From: an uncultured Selenomonadaceae bacterium
Lineage (GTDB): Bacteria; Bacillota; Negativicutes; Selenomonadales; Selenomonadaceae
Reading direction: 5' to 3'
NCBI GenBank assembly: GCA_905236145.1
Contig: CAJOOE010000032.1
Location: 1 to 5,483, forward strand
DNA: 5,483 nt
Shown here piece after piece: positions 1 through 5,483 of the stretch. The notes under the pieces were generated by a model, which saw only the letters and a list, made by a program, of their open reading frames with translations, was not told where the DNA came from and ran no database searches. A program made the position numbers and the translations under genes. Within the stretch, counting starts at the first letter, position 1, and every line of letters begins with the position of its first letter.

Positions 1-1649
1 CCGACGACAACCTCGCCCTCGCTCAAAGACATCGTACAATGCCGATAATCTTCCTGAATACTTTTAACGACACCGTTCACGGAAAGCCTCGCTCCCGGAA
101 AAATCGTATCGTCCGCTTTAATCTTCCCGTTCTTCATTTCGGAAAGTTTTTCCTCCAGCTCCAAAATCCTTTTCTCATCGCGTTTGAGTTGTCCGGCTAT
201 CGGAAATTGGGAGCGGGTCAAGGCGTTAATCTGATCCACGCGTTCTTTGGGAAGTGAACTTATATCAATTTTCGCAAGCGTGTTCAAAGTCTGCGTAATG
301 TGCAAAAGTCGCTTTTTGTTTTCCTTGTAACTCTGACAAACCGCATGATATTCCTTCTGCAAATTCGGATCCACGCCGACCGAAACGCGGGTAATGACAT
401 AAGCCTGATTGCCGATAATTTTGGCGTTGACTTCCTCGCCGGCTATGGCAAGACCGCCGGTAATTTGTCCGTGTTTGTCCTCGCAGGTGATTTTTTTGCC
501 GGCCCGCAAAGTGGAATGAAGTGCAACGTCGGAAATGTAAATATCCCTTCCCGCCTCAATGATTGCGTTTTCGGTGAAAGCCGCCCGCACGTCCTGCTCG
601 GCATAAACTTTTCCGCGATTGACGCCGGTAACGCCGCCGCTTATATAAACATTTCGTCCGGAAACTTCCGCACCGTTTACACTGCCTTTAATTTCAATGT
701 CACCGGTTGCCTTGACGGAAAATCCCTGTTTGACGCTGCCGTTAATCAAAACACTTCCGTCAAAATCAATGTCGCCGGTCCCCACGCCGACCGCACCTTT
801 AATTACAAGTCGCGGATCGACGCTGATTTTCGTCCCGGTGTCCACAATCTGCCCGTTAATTGTCGCAATAAGCTGGTGTTCGCCGAGAACTTTTGTATTT
901 TTTCCTTCAGGCATGGGAATCGGTCGCCCGTTCTGAGCGGCAACGGTATCGCCGAAAACATTTTTGCCCGGCGTTCCCTTTGTCTGCGGAATACGAATTG
1001 CAAGGGTGTCGTTTTCTTTGACCAGGACGAAAAGATTTAAATTTTTGTAATCGACGCGATCATATTCGTCAACAACCGGGCGACCTTTAACGCCCAAGTC
1101 AAATTTTCTGTCAATGTAAGCGTTTTCGCCGGGAATCGGAGGATCACCTTTTGCCGCGACGAACGGGGCAAGACTTTGAACGCCCTTTGCAATTTCTTCG
1201 TCGTCAATGCCGTAAATTACGCCCTTTTCCGTCAAAGCCTCCATGACCATATCGACGGTGGGAAGTTTCGCACCGTTCTTTGTATCATACTTTATTGTGA
1301 CTTTCATTTTGTCGCGGGTAATATCGACTATAAGCCGGGCATATTCTTCCTCCGAATCGGGATTTTGAATGACTCCGGTTTCGCCGTTCATAATTTTTTC
1401 GACCTGCTCGGCGGTAATTTCGACGGGTTCGGCAACTCTCTGTTCCCTGCCGGAGGCTTCCCGCATGGTACGCGAAACGAGTGCAACGTCATAATCGTTT
1501 ACGCCGCACTCACGCAAAATTTGCCGCATGTCCGACAGCTCAAACATAATCGTATCGGTCGGGTACACCGTCAAATAAACTCCGTCACTTTTAAAATCGA
1601 ATTTATAACCCGACTCGGGGCCGCCCAAAACCGGATATTTTTCGTCCAT
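1..1649 (-). CDS. fapA: FapA-type DUF342 flagellar assembly protein, 3' end beyond window
   Basis: This is an open frame of 549 codons from ATG at 1649 to the left edge with no stop, so the C-terminus is missing. An AAGGAGG sequence at 1658-1664, eight bases upstream, fixes the start. An out-of-frame ATG at 1657 is ignored. Residues 15-75 form a first alpha/beta module, and residues 104-170 look like the usual DUF342 N-terminal module. Residues 280-420 are rich in G-D-I, G-S-V and G-R-N-V-Y-I-S repeats, the pattern of a right-handed beta-helix as in DUF342 and bactofilin-like proteins. Residues 430-510 are charged and helical, probably a coiled coil (LELEEKLSEM), and a beta-rich tail follows. 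FapA in Vibrio vulnificus has been linked to polar localisation and flagellar control; in Firmicutes the role is not well established. It follows sigD by 35 bases, presumably in the same transcript. Family assignment is firm; cellular function is inferred. Confidence 0.88.
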   Translation of the reverse strand, partial: MDEKYPVLGGPESGYKFDFKSDGVYLTVYPTDTIMFELSDMRQILRECGVNDYDVALVSRTMREASGREQRVAEPVEITAEQVEKIMNGETGVIQNPDSEEEYARLIVDITRDKMKVTIKYDTKNGAKLPTVDMVMEALTEKGVIYGIDDEEIAKGVQSLAPFVAAKGDPPIPGENAYIDRKFDLGVKGRPVVDEYDRVDYKNLNLFVLVKENDTLAIRIPQTKGTPGKNVFGDTVAAQNGRPIPMPEGKNTKVLGEHQLIATINGQIVDTGTKISVDPRLVIKGAVGVGTGDIDFDGSVLINGSVKQGFSVKATGDIEIKGSVNGAEVSGRNVYISGGVTGVNRGKVYAEQDVRAAFTENAIIEAGRDIYISDVALHSTLRAGKKITCEDKHGQITGGLAIAGEEVNAKIIGNQAYVITRVSVGVDPNLQKEYHAVCQSYKENKKRLLHITQTLNTLAKIDISSLPKERVDQINALTRSQFPIAGQLKRDEKRILELEEKLSEMKNGKIKADDTIFPGARLSVNGVVKSIQEDYRHCTMSLSEGEVVV

Positions 1650-1657
1650 ACCGGCAT

Positions 1658-1664
1658 CCTCCTT
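1658..1664 (-). promoter_or_regulatory. Ribosome binding site of fapA
   Basis: On the minus strand this reads AAGGAGG, with eight bases to the ATG at 1649. It decides the fapA start, because another ATG (1657-1655) in a different frame lies immediately after it and is too close to be used. Confidence 0.8.
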
Positions 1665-1684
1665 CTCAAAAAATTTTTCGTCGA

Positions 1685-2440
1685 TTACATCAAACCGGAT
1701 TTCATTCTTGCCAAATATCCTCTCATTCTGAAAATTGCTTTCGTGTGCAGCTGAGAAATTCTCGCCTCGCTCAAGTGGAGTATCAGACTTATTTCCTTCA
1801 GCGTCAACTCTTCATAGTAATAGAGTGAAACGACGATTCTTTCTTTTTCCGGAAGTCTGTCGATTGCCCTTGCAAGAGTGTCCTTCAGTTCCAAAAATTC
1901 AGTCGTTTCCGCCGGATTTGCGTCTATGGCCTCCGGCGTATCGGTCTTTAAATACTCTTCAAGCGGAATTATTGTCGCCGCATTACATTGACCGACAAGC
2001 ACTTTCAATTCCTCTTGAGAAATATTTAAAGCCTCTGCCACTTCCTTGTCCGTCGCAGTTCTTCCGAGTTCCGTTTCCAAGTCGTAAACCGTCTGCTCAT
2101 ATTTGCGAATTTTTTGACGCATGGTCACGGGGATCCAGTCTTTTGAACGCAAATAATCAATCATCGCACCGCGAATCCGAACTCCGGCATAAGTTTCAAA
2201 CTTTATGTTGCGGGTTATGTCAAATCTGTCGATAGCGTCAAGCAAGCCGAAAAAGCCGCTGCTCATCAGATCGTCACGATCCAAATGCGGCGGCAAACTC
2301 ACCGCAAGCCGTCCGCCGACAATTTTAATGAGCGGCAAATAGTATTCGGCAAGTACATTTCGCAACTCCTGCGATTTCGTCGCCTTATATCTTTTCCAAA
2401 TTGCGGTTATATCCGTTTTAACTTTTTCGTTCCCGTCCAT
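1685..2440 (-). CDS. sigD: Flagellar RNA polymerase sigma factor SigD/FliA (sigma-28 family)
   Basis: The protein has 251 residues, the normal size for FliA/WhiG/SigD sigma factors. Region 2 spans about residues 30-105: DRDDLMSSGFFGLLDAIDRF (54-73) is the core-binding and -10 recognition helix, and FETYAGVRIRGAMIDYLRS (81-99) followed by DWIP is the FliA-type 2.4 signature. Region 3 spans about 106-165 (MRQKIRKYEQ, then ELGRTATDKEVAEAL). Region 4 spans about 185-245; its helix-turn-helix TLKEISLILHLSEARISQLH (213-232) would read the -35 element. There is no region 1 or ECF-like shortening. The ATG at 2440 is preceded by GGGGTG (2446-2451). The family transcribes late flagellar, filament and chemotaxis genes and is usually held by the anti-sigma factor FlgM, which is not in this window. 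Placement after cheD matches B. subtilis sigD, except that a small membrane-protein gene intervenes. Confidence 0.96.
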   Translation of the reverse strand: MDGNEKVKTDITAIWKRYKATKSQELRNVLAEYYLPLIKIVGGRLAVSLPPHLDRDDLMSSGFFGLLDAIDRFDITRNIKFETYAGVRIRGAMIDYLRSKDWIPVTMRQKIRKYEQTVYDLETELGRTATDKEVAEALNISQEELKVLVGQCNAATIIPLEEYLKTDTPEAIDANPAETTEFLELKDTLARAIDRLPEKERIVVSLYYYEELTLKEISLILHLSEARISQLHTKAIFRMRGYLARMKSGLM

Positions 2441-2503
2441 AGTAACACCCCGCAGTTCAGCTTTAAGAGTTTACCGGGACACCGGGTTAAAATTCCCGTT
2501 TCC

Positions 2504-2869
2504 CTAATTTCCCAAATTCATCGGTTGAAAACCTTCCGGCGGCTGCTCTTCGTCATTTCCGCCGGTTGACTGTTCCCCGCCGGAATTTTCTTCATTCTTT
2601 TCTTCGTCGGCAATTTCCTTTTTGACCTGCTCCAAAGTTTTTGCAATATGTTCTTCATAGAGATCAAACGCCATCAAAAGAAAATAAGAAATTGCACTTG
2701 ACACGCAAAAAGCAACAATCGTTCGGAAAAATATTGTGGAAAGTCTGACATCGCCGCTTGAAAGCCCGGACAAAAAAACCACGATTAAAGAGATTGTACC
2801 GAGAACAAGCGCCGCCATAACTCTTGCCAAGAAAAATTCACCACCCCGACCGGATTTTTTGCCGGTCAA
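2504..2869 (-). CDS. Small two-helix membrane protein with acidic C-terminal tail, unknown function
   Basis: I do not recognise this 121-residue protein. A basic N-terminus (KKSGRG, 4-9) precedes a hydrophobic helix at about 17-36. A short polar loop (SSGDVRLS, 37-44) leads to a second helix at about 47-68, giving a hairpin with both ends predicted in the cytoplasm. Residues 70-95 are charged and probably helical (LYEEHIAKTLEQVKKEIADE), then a low-complexity Gly/Glu/Gln/Pro tail runs to the end. The start shown is a TTG without a convincing Shine-Dalgarno sequence. An alternative in-frame TTG at 2830 has GGGGTGGTGA (2838-2847) upstream but would remove the basic N-terminus. It lies 48 bases after cheD and 63 before sigD, on the same strand, so it is probably co-transcribed. 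Position recalls SwrB/YlxL of B. subtilis, but SwrB follows sigD and is single-pass. A motility role is inference from context only. Confidence 0.72.
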   Translation of the reverse strand: MTGKKSGRGGEFFLARVMAALVLGTISLIVVFLSGLSSGDVRLSTIFFRTIVAFCVSSAISYFLLMAFDLYEEHIAKTLEQVKKEIADEEKNEENSGGEQSTGGNDEEQPPEGFQPMNLGN

Positions 2870-2917
2870 AACCGACGCCGCAAAGCTCTTGATTTACGGC
2901 GTAAGTTTCCAAGCGGC

Positions 2918-3403
2918 TCAAATGTCTTTCTCGCCGCGATCTATCGTCTTTACTTTATAAACTCCGGTATCAAGATCGATTTGAACCGTCCGTCCGTAAT
3001 TGCCGCCCGTATCTTCGGCTATGACCCTTATACCGTTTCGCCGCAAAATTTGTTTCGCGGCATCGGCATTTCTGTTGCCCACACGCATAATATCGGTTGC
3101 ATTTGCAAAGGCAAACATCTGTGCACCGCCGGCAATTTTCGCAACCAAACGACTCCGCGACGCTCCCAGAGAAATCACGTCGTTGAGCATGAGCGGTATT
3201 CCGGTATCGGCAAATTTTGCGGGATTATCGCTTGCTCTTGCCTGAGAACTGTCAGGCAACATTATGTGCAACAATCCGCCGATCTTGGTTTGAGGATCGT
3301 ACAAGGAAATTCCTATGCAGGAACCCAATCCGTAACTTATGAGTTTTGACGGACCGCGACCGACCTTGTAATCAGCCATGCCGACTTTGATAAGGTCTGC
3401 CAT
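2918..3403 (-). CDS. cheD: Chemotaxis receptor glutamine deamidase CheD
   Basis: The protein has 161 residues, the usual CheD length. CheD deamidates selected glutamines on methyl-accepting chemotaxis receptors and, in Bacillus-type systems, is also controlled by binding CheC. The catalytic cysteine lies in GLGSC (Cys29) and the catalytic histidine in LLHIMLPDS (His46), matching Cys27 and His44 of Thermotoga CheD. The third triad member, Thr21 in Thermotoga, aligns with Ser23 here, a conservative change. Other family landmarks are KFADTGIPLML (63-73), KIAGGAQMF (about 89-97) and the C-terminal EDTGGNYGRTV. The ATG at 3403 lies two bases after the cheC stop, and its AGGAG sequence (3414-3418) is inside the last codons of cheC, so translation of the two genes is probably coupled. 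An ATG at codon 9 is a less likely start. Confidence 0.96.
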   Translation of the reverse strand: MADLIKVGMADYKVGRGPSKLISYGLGSCIGISLYDPQTKIGGLLHIMLPDSSQARASDNPAKFADTGIPLMLNDVISLGASRSRLVAKIAGGAQMFAFANATDIMRVGNRNADAAKQILRRNGIRVIAEDTGGNYGRTVQIDLDTGVYKVKTIDRGEKDI

Positions 3404-3405
3404 AA

Positions 3406-4020
3406 CTACTCAACTCCTACTGCACTGATTAAAGTACCGAGTGACCCGGGGTCGGGTACAAGGAAAAAATGTCCGTTAATTCCGTCATCTTCAGCCAAAA
3501 ATTCCGTTTCTATGACCATCGCCCTGTCGCCCATTTGCCCGAGCTGTACCAAAACAACATTCAGTATCGCACCCGCCATGTCCATCGCCAGTGCCGGAAT
3601 TGAAGGCAGCATAGATATATGAGTAAAATTAAAGAACGCATTCAAATACGCACCGGAAAGAATATTTCCTATTTCCATGAGTGCGGATTCGTCCATGAAA
3701 TCCAATTTTTTCGTCGTGCCGTGTTCCCTGCCCATCAAAGTATCGACGAGATAAAACGCACTTTTTTGCGGCAGAAGGAACAGGATATTTCCCGGAGCCT
3801 TTCCGTAAACTCTCAAAAAAACTCCCACGACAATCGTATCCGGACCGCCCACCAAATCCGGGACGGTTTCAATCGGAACGAGTGCGACCTTCGGCACATT
3901 CATGTCGATTCGCTTGTTGATTATCTGGGAAAGAGCCGTCGCGGAATTTCCCGCTCCGACATTTCCTATTTCCCGCAATGCATCAAGCTGATTTGGAGTC
4001 AAATCGTATTCATCAGTCAT
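3406..4020 (-). CDS. cheC: CheY-P phosphatase CheC
   Basis: The protein has 204 residues and belongs to the CheC/CheX/FliY phosphatase family, which removes phosphate from CheY-P. Both copies of the family active-site pattern (D/S, three residues, E, two residues, N, 22 residues, P) are intact: Asp13, Glu17, Asn20, Pro43 and Ser112, Glu116, Asn119, Pro142. The surrounding segments, REIGNVGAGNSATALS and MEIGNILSGAYLNAF, are the two pseudo-symmetric helices of the fold. It is a full-length CheC of the class that also binds CheD, not the shorter CheX, and it lacks the extra FliN-like domain of FliY. The ATG at 4020 has GGAGGTG (4029-4035) eight bases upstream. It follows cheW after a 108-base gap and is followed by cheD after two bases. 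Confidence 0.96.
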   Translation of the reverse strand: MTDEYDLTPNQLDALREIGNVGAGNSATALSQIINKRIDMNVPKVALVPIETVPDLVGGPDTIVVGVFLRVYGKAPGNILFLLPQKSAFYLVDTLMGREHGTTKKLDFMDESALMEIGNILSGAYLNAFFNFTHISMLPSIPALAMDMAGAILNVVLVQLGQMGDRAMVIETEFLAEDDGINGHFFLVPDPGSLGTLISAVGVE

Positions 4021-4028
4021 AAAAGGGA

Positions 4029-4035
4029 CACCTCC
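4029..4035 (-). promoter_or_regulatory. Strong ribosome binding site of cheC
   Basis: The minus strand reads GGAGGTG, a long match to the 16S anti-Shine-Dalgarno sequence, eight bases before the cheC ATG. It gives cheC its own efficient initiation despite the long gap behind cheW. Confidence 0.8.
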
Positions 4036-4040
4036 GTTTT

Positions 4041-4069
4041 ATTTTCGGTTTGCAGCGATCGGGTCTCAA
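4041..4069 (-). promoter_or_regulatory. Possible weak internal promoter ahead of cheC
   Basis: On the minus strand TTGAGA (4064-4069, five of six matches to the -35 consensus) is followed after exactly 17 bases by GAAAAT (4041-4046, four of six matches to the -10 consensus). Initiation would fall a few bases upstream of or within the cheC ribosome binding site, leaving a very short or no leader. The -35 box overlaps the downstream arm of the cheW-cheC inverted repeat. The match is weak enough to be chance. Confidence 0.2.
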
Positions 4070-4111
4070 GTTTCGGGTCGCAAAAAATCTTTTCCCGTCA
4101 CCCGAAACCCG
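4067..4111 (-). repeat. Inverted repeat (hairpin) in the cheW-cheC gap
   Basis: On the minus strand GTTTCGGGT (4100-4108) and ACCCGAAAC (4070-4078) are perfect nine-base complementary arms around a 21-base loop. In RNA the stem can extend by two G-U pairs and one C-G pair to arms 4100-4111 and 4067-4078. No run of U follows, so it does not look like an intrinsic terminator. It may be an intercistronic stem that stabilises or adjusts the message between cheA-cheW and cheC-cheD. A copy of a dispersed intergenic repeat is another possibility. The structure is seen in the sequence; any role is inferred. Confidence 0.55.
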
Positions 4112-4128
4112 GTACCTCAAGCCCAAAA

Positions 4129-4602
4129 TCAAGGCAATCCTACAATTTCTTCAAGATTGAGCATTATTACAAGTCGCCCGTCGATATTTCCGATACCGCT
4201 CAAAAATTTGCCGATGTCTTTTTCGCTTACCGCTTTTTTCGGATCGACCAATTTTGTGCGAATCGTCAAAACTTCCGTGACCGCGTCCACAAGCATACCC
4301 ACCGGAAGATCTCCGACCATTACCGTGACAATTCTTGTATTGTCTGTGTAAGGCGTTTGCTCCAGTCCGAGCCGCTTTTTCAAATCAATAACCGGCAAAA
4401 CACTTCCGCGTAAATTTATAACGCCCTTAATGTAGCTTGCGGAAAAGGGAACCCGCGTTATATCGACAAGGTTACGAATTTCCTGAACATGAAATATATT
4501 TACGCCGTATTCTTCATCGCGAAGTTTAAACGCAACCACCTGCACGCCTTCGTCAAGACCAATCTCTTCGCCGAGATCGTTGGTCGCAACATCTTTTGCC
4601 AT
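4129..4602 (-). CDS. cheW: Chemotaxis coupling protein CheW
   Basis: The protein has 157 residues and consists of a single CheW (SH3-like) domain after a short acidic N-terminal extension of about 18 residues. It bridges methyl-accepting receptors and the CheA kinase in the membrane-associated signalling array. Family landmarks are VQVVAFKLRDEEYGVNI (20-36), the VQEIRNLVDITRVP segment (39-52) and the diagnostic YIKGVINLRGSVLPVIDLKK (57-76). VGMLVDAVTEVLTI follows (about 101-114), and the end is IGNIDGRLVIMLNLEEIV. There is no receiver domain, so it is CheW and not CheV. The ATG at 4602 is preceded by GGGAGG (4613-4618). It lies 38 bases after cheA in the same direction, as expected for co-expression of kinase and coupler. 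Confidence 0.97.
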   Translation of the reverse strand: MAKDVATNDLGEEIGLDEGVQVVAFKLRDEEYGVNIFHVQEIRNLVDITRVPFSASYIKGVINLRGSVLPVIDLKKRLGLEQTPYTDNTRIVTVMVGDLPVGMLVDAVTEVLTIRTKLVDPKKAVSEKDIGKFLSGIGNIDGRLVIMLNLEEIVGLP

Positions 4603-4640
4603 AAATTTTCAGCCTCCCGTTCTCTTAAATTTCGTCGGAA

Positions 4641-5483
4641 TTATTGAAGCATCGTTGCAACGTCCAAAATCAACGCGACCCGACCTTCGCCGAGTATCGT
4701 CGCACCGGAGAACATCTTGAGTCCCATGAACAGGTTGCCCAATGTCTTTATAACTATTTCCTGTTGTCCGATAAGTTTATCGACAACTATACCGGCTTTC
4801 GCCTCGCCCGCATGAACGACCACGACAAACAATTCGTCGGAGTCTTTGACGTGCGGAACAAAGAGAGTTTCCTCCATACGAATTATCGGAATGATTTCGC
4901 CGCGAAGAACGATAACCTCTTTATTCTGAACCGTCTTTATATCCGTCGGTTGAATGTTTATCGTACTGTCGATCGAGCCGAGCGGAATGGCGTAAACCTC
5001 CTCCTGAACTTTGACGAGCATCGCCTGAATAATCGCCAAAGTGAGCGGCAATTTGATTTTAAATACCGAGCCTTCGTTGACATGAGTTTCAACGTCAACA
5101 TGACCGCTCAAAGATTCTATCTTACTGCGGACAACGTCCATACCTACGCCGCGTCCGGAAATATCGCTGATTTTTTCAGCCGTCGAGAAACCGGGCAGGA
5201 AGATAATTCTTACCGCATCGGCATCTTCCATCTTGTCCACTTCGTCCTGCGTGTAAAGACCTTTTTCGACAGCTTTGCGACGAATTACGTCCGCGTCGAT
5301 GCCTCTACCGTCGTCTGTGACCATGATAACGACGTTATTTCCTTCATGCCGTGCGATAAGTCCGACTTCACCGACACGCGGCTTGCCTTTTGCTTCGCGT
5401 TCGTCCGGCATTTCGACGCCGTGATCCAGAGAGTTGCGGAGCAAGTGCATGATCGGATCGCCGATTTCGTCGATAACGGTACG
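4641..5483 (-). CDS. cheA: Chemotaxis histidine kinase CheA, C-terminal part (5' end beyond window)
   Basis: The frame is open to the right edge. The visible 280 residues begin with RTVIDEIGDPIMHLLRNS, so the first in-frame ATG (5450) is an internal methionine and not the start. The fragment opens inside the kinase domain. The N box is HLLRNSLDHG (13-22), with Asn17 as the expected metal/ATP ligand. The G1 box is DDGRGID (57-63), the F box FLPGFST (95-101) and the G2 box GRGVGMDVV (110-118). All are intact, so the kinase should bind ATP. Residues from about 147 to the end are the P5 regulatory, CheW-like domain that docks CheW and receptors. The missing part should contain the phosphotransfer (Hpt), CheY/CheB-binding and dimerisation domains. 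CheA phosphorylates CheY and CheB in response to receptor state; neither partner gene is in the window. Confidence 0.97.
   Translation of the reverse strand, partial: RTVIDEIGDPIMHLLRNSLDHGVEMPDEREAKGKPRVGEVGLIARHEGNNVVIMVTDDGRGIDADVIRRKAVEKGLYTQDEVDKMEDADAVRIIFLPGFSTAEKISDISGRGVGMDVVRSKIESLSGHVDVETHVNEGSVFKIKLPLTLAIIQAMLVKVQEEVYAIPLGSIDSTINIQPTDIKTVQNKEVIVLRGEIIPIIRMEETLFVPHVKDSDELFVVVVHAGEAKAGIVVDKLIGQQEIVIKTLGNLFMGLKMFSGATILGEGRVALILDVATMLQ

Noticed and set aside
41..48. Second GCCGATAA on the plus strand, resembling a sigma-28 -10 box
   Set aside because: At the required 15-base distance there is only CTCA (22-25), so the -35 element is missing. It is likely chance from fapA coding sequence.
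300..1040. Plus-strand open frame of 246 codons
   Set aside because: It lies wholly opposite fapA, whose minus-strand frame is continuous for 549 codons and clearly homologous to DUF342. The plus-strand product has no recognisable motif.
1176..1754. Plus-strand open frame of 192 codons
   Set aside because: It is antisense to the start of fapA and the end of sigD, has no ribosome site and no recognisable domain.
2441..2503. Possible hairpin or terminator between the small membrane gene and sigD
   Set aside because: The repeated CCGGG words are mostly direct repeats. The best stems are four base pairs and no U-run follows, so termination or regulation is not supported.
3619..4413. Plus-strand open frame of 264 codons
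   Set aside because: It runs across the antisense of cheC, the intergenic gap and cheW, all well-identified genes, and its product resembles no family. It is an antisense shadow.
5448..5450. ATG as the start of a separate short kinase-like gene
   Set aside because: The frame stays open upstream to the window edge and encodes the conserved lead-in to the CheA N box, so this methionine is internal.

Overview
The window is one stretch of a chemotaxis and motility operon. Every supported gene lies on the minus strand, so transcription runs from the right edge to the left. Reading in that direction, the order is cheA (3' part only), cheW, cheC, cheD, a small unrecognised two-helix membrane protein, the flagellar sigma factor sigD/fliA, and a DUF342 (FapA-type) gene that runs off the left edge. 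Gaps between genes are 2 to about 110 bases. There is no RNA gene, mobile element, CRISPR array or convincing intrinsic terminator, and no gene-free stretch longer than about 110 bases.

The cheA-cheW-cheC-cheD-sigD order is that of the Bacillus/Clostridium-type fla/che operon. Firm Shine-Dalgarno sequences (GGAGG-like) and the CheC/CheD adaptation pair also point to the Firmicutes. A DUF342/FapA gene directly after the sigma factor, together with roughly balanced base composition, suggests a flagellated member of the Negativicutes (Selenomonas-like) or a related anaerobic clostridial lineage. This assignment is inference, and genus cannot be read from the window.

Right part (about 2918-5483): signalling proteins. 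CheA is the receptor-coupled histidine kinase and CheW couples it to receptors. CheC dephosphorylates CheY-P, and CheD deamidates receptors and is controlled by binding CheC. CheC ends two bases before CheD begins. The only sizeable gap, between cheW and cheC, holds a long-stem inverted repeat and a weak promoter-like sequence.

Left part (1-2869): the small membrane protein (121 codons, TTG start), SigD, and the first 549 codons of FapA. SigD is expected to transcribe late flagellar and chemotaxis genes. FapA-type proteins carry a beta-helix-like repeat core and have been linked to flagellar placement or assembly. The membrane protein is the least understood gene here. It sits next to sigD, as SwrB does in Bacillus subtilis, but on the other side of it and with a different architecture.

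Most of the window is conventional. The points worth a second look are the small membrane protein, the cheW-cheC hairpin, a near-consensus sigma-28 promoter antisense inside fapA, and a Thr-to-Ser change in the CheD catalytic triad.
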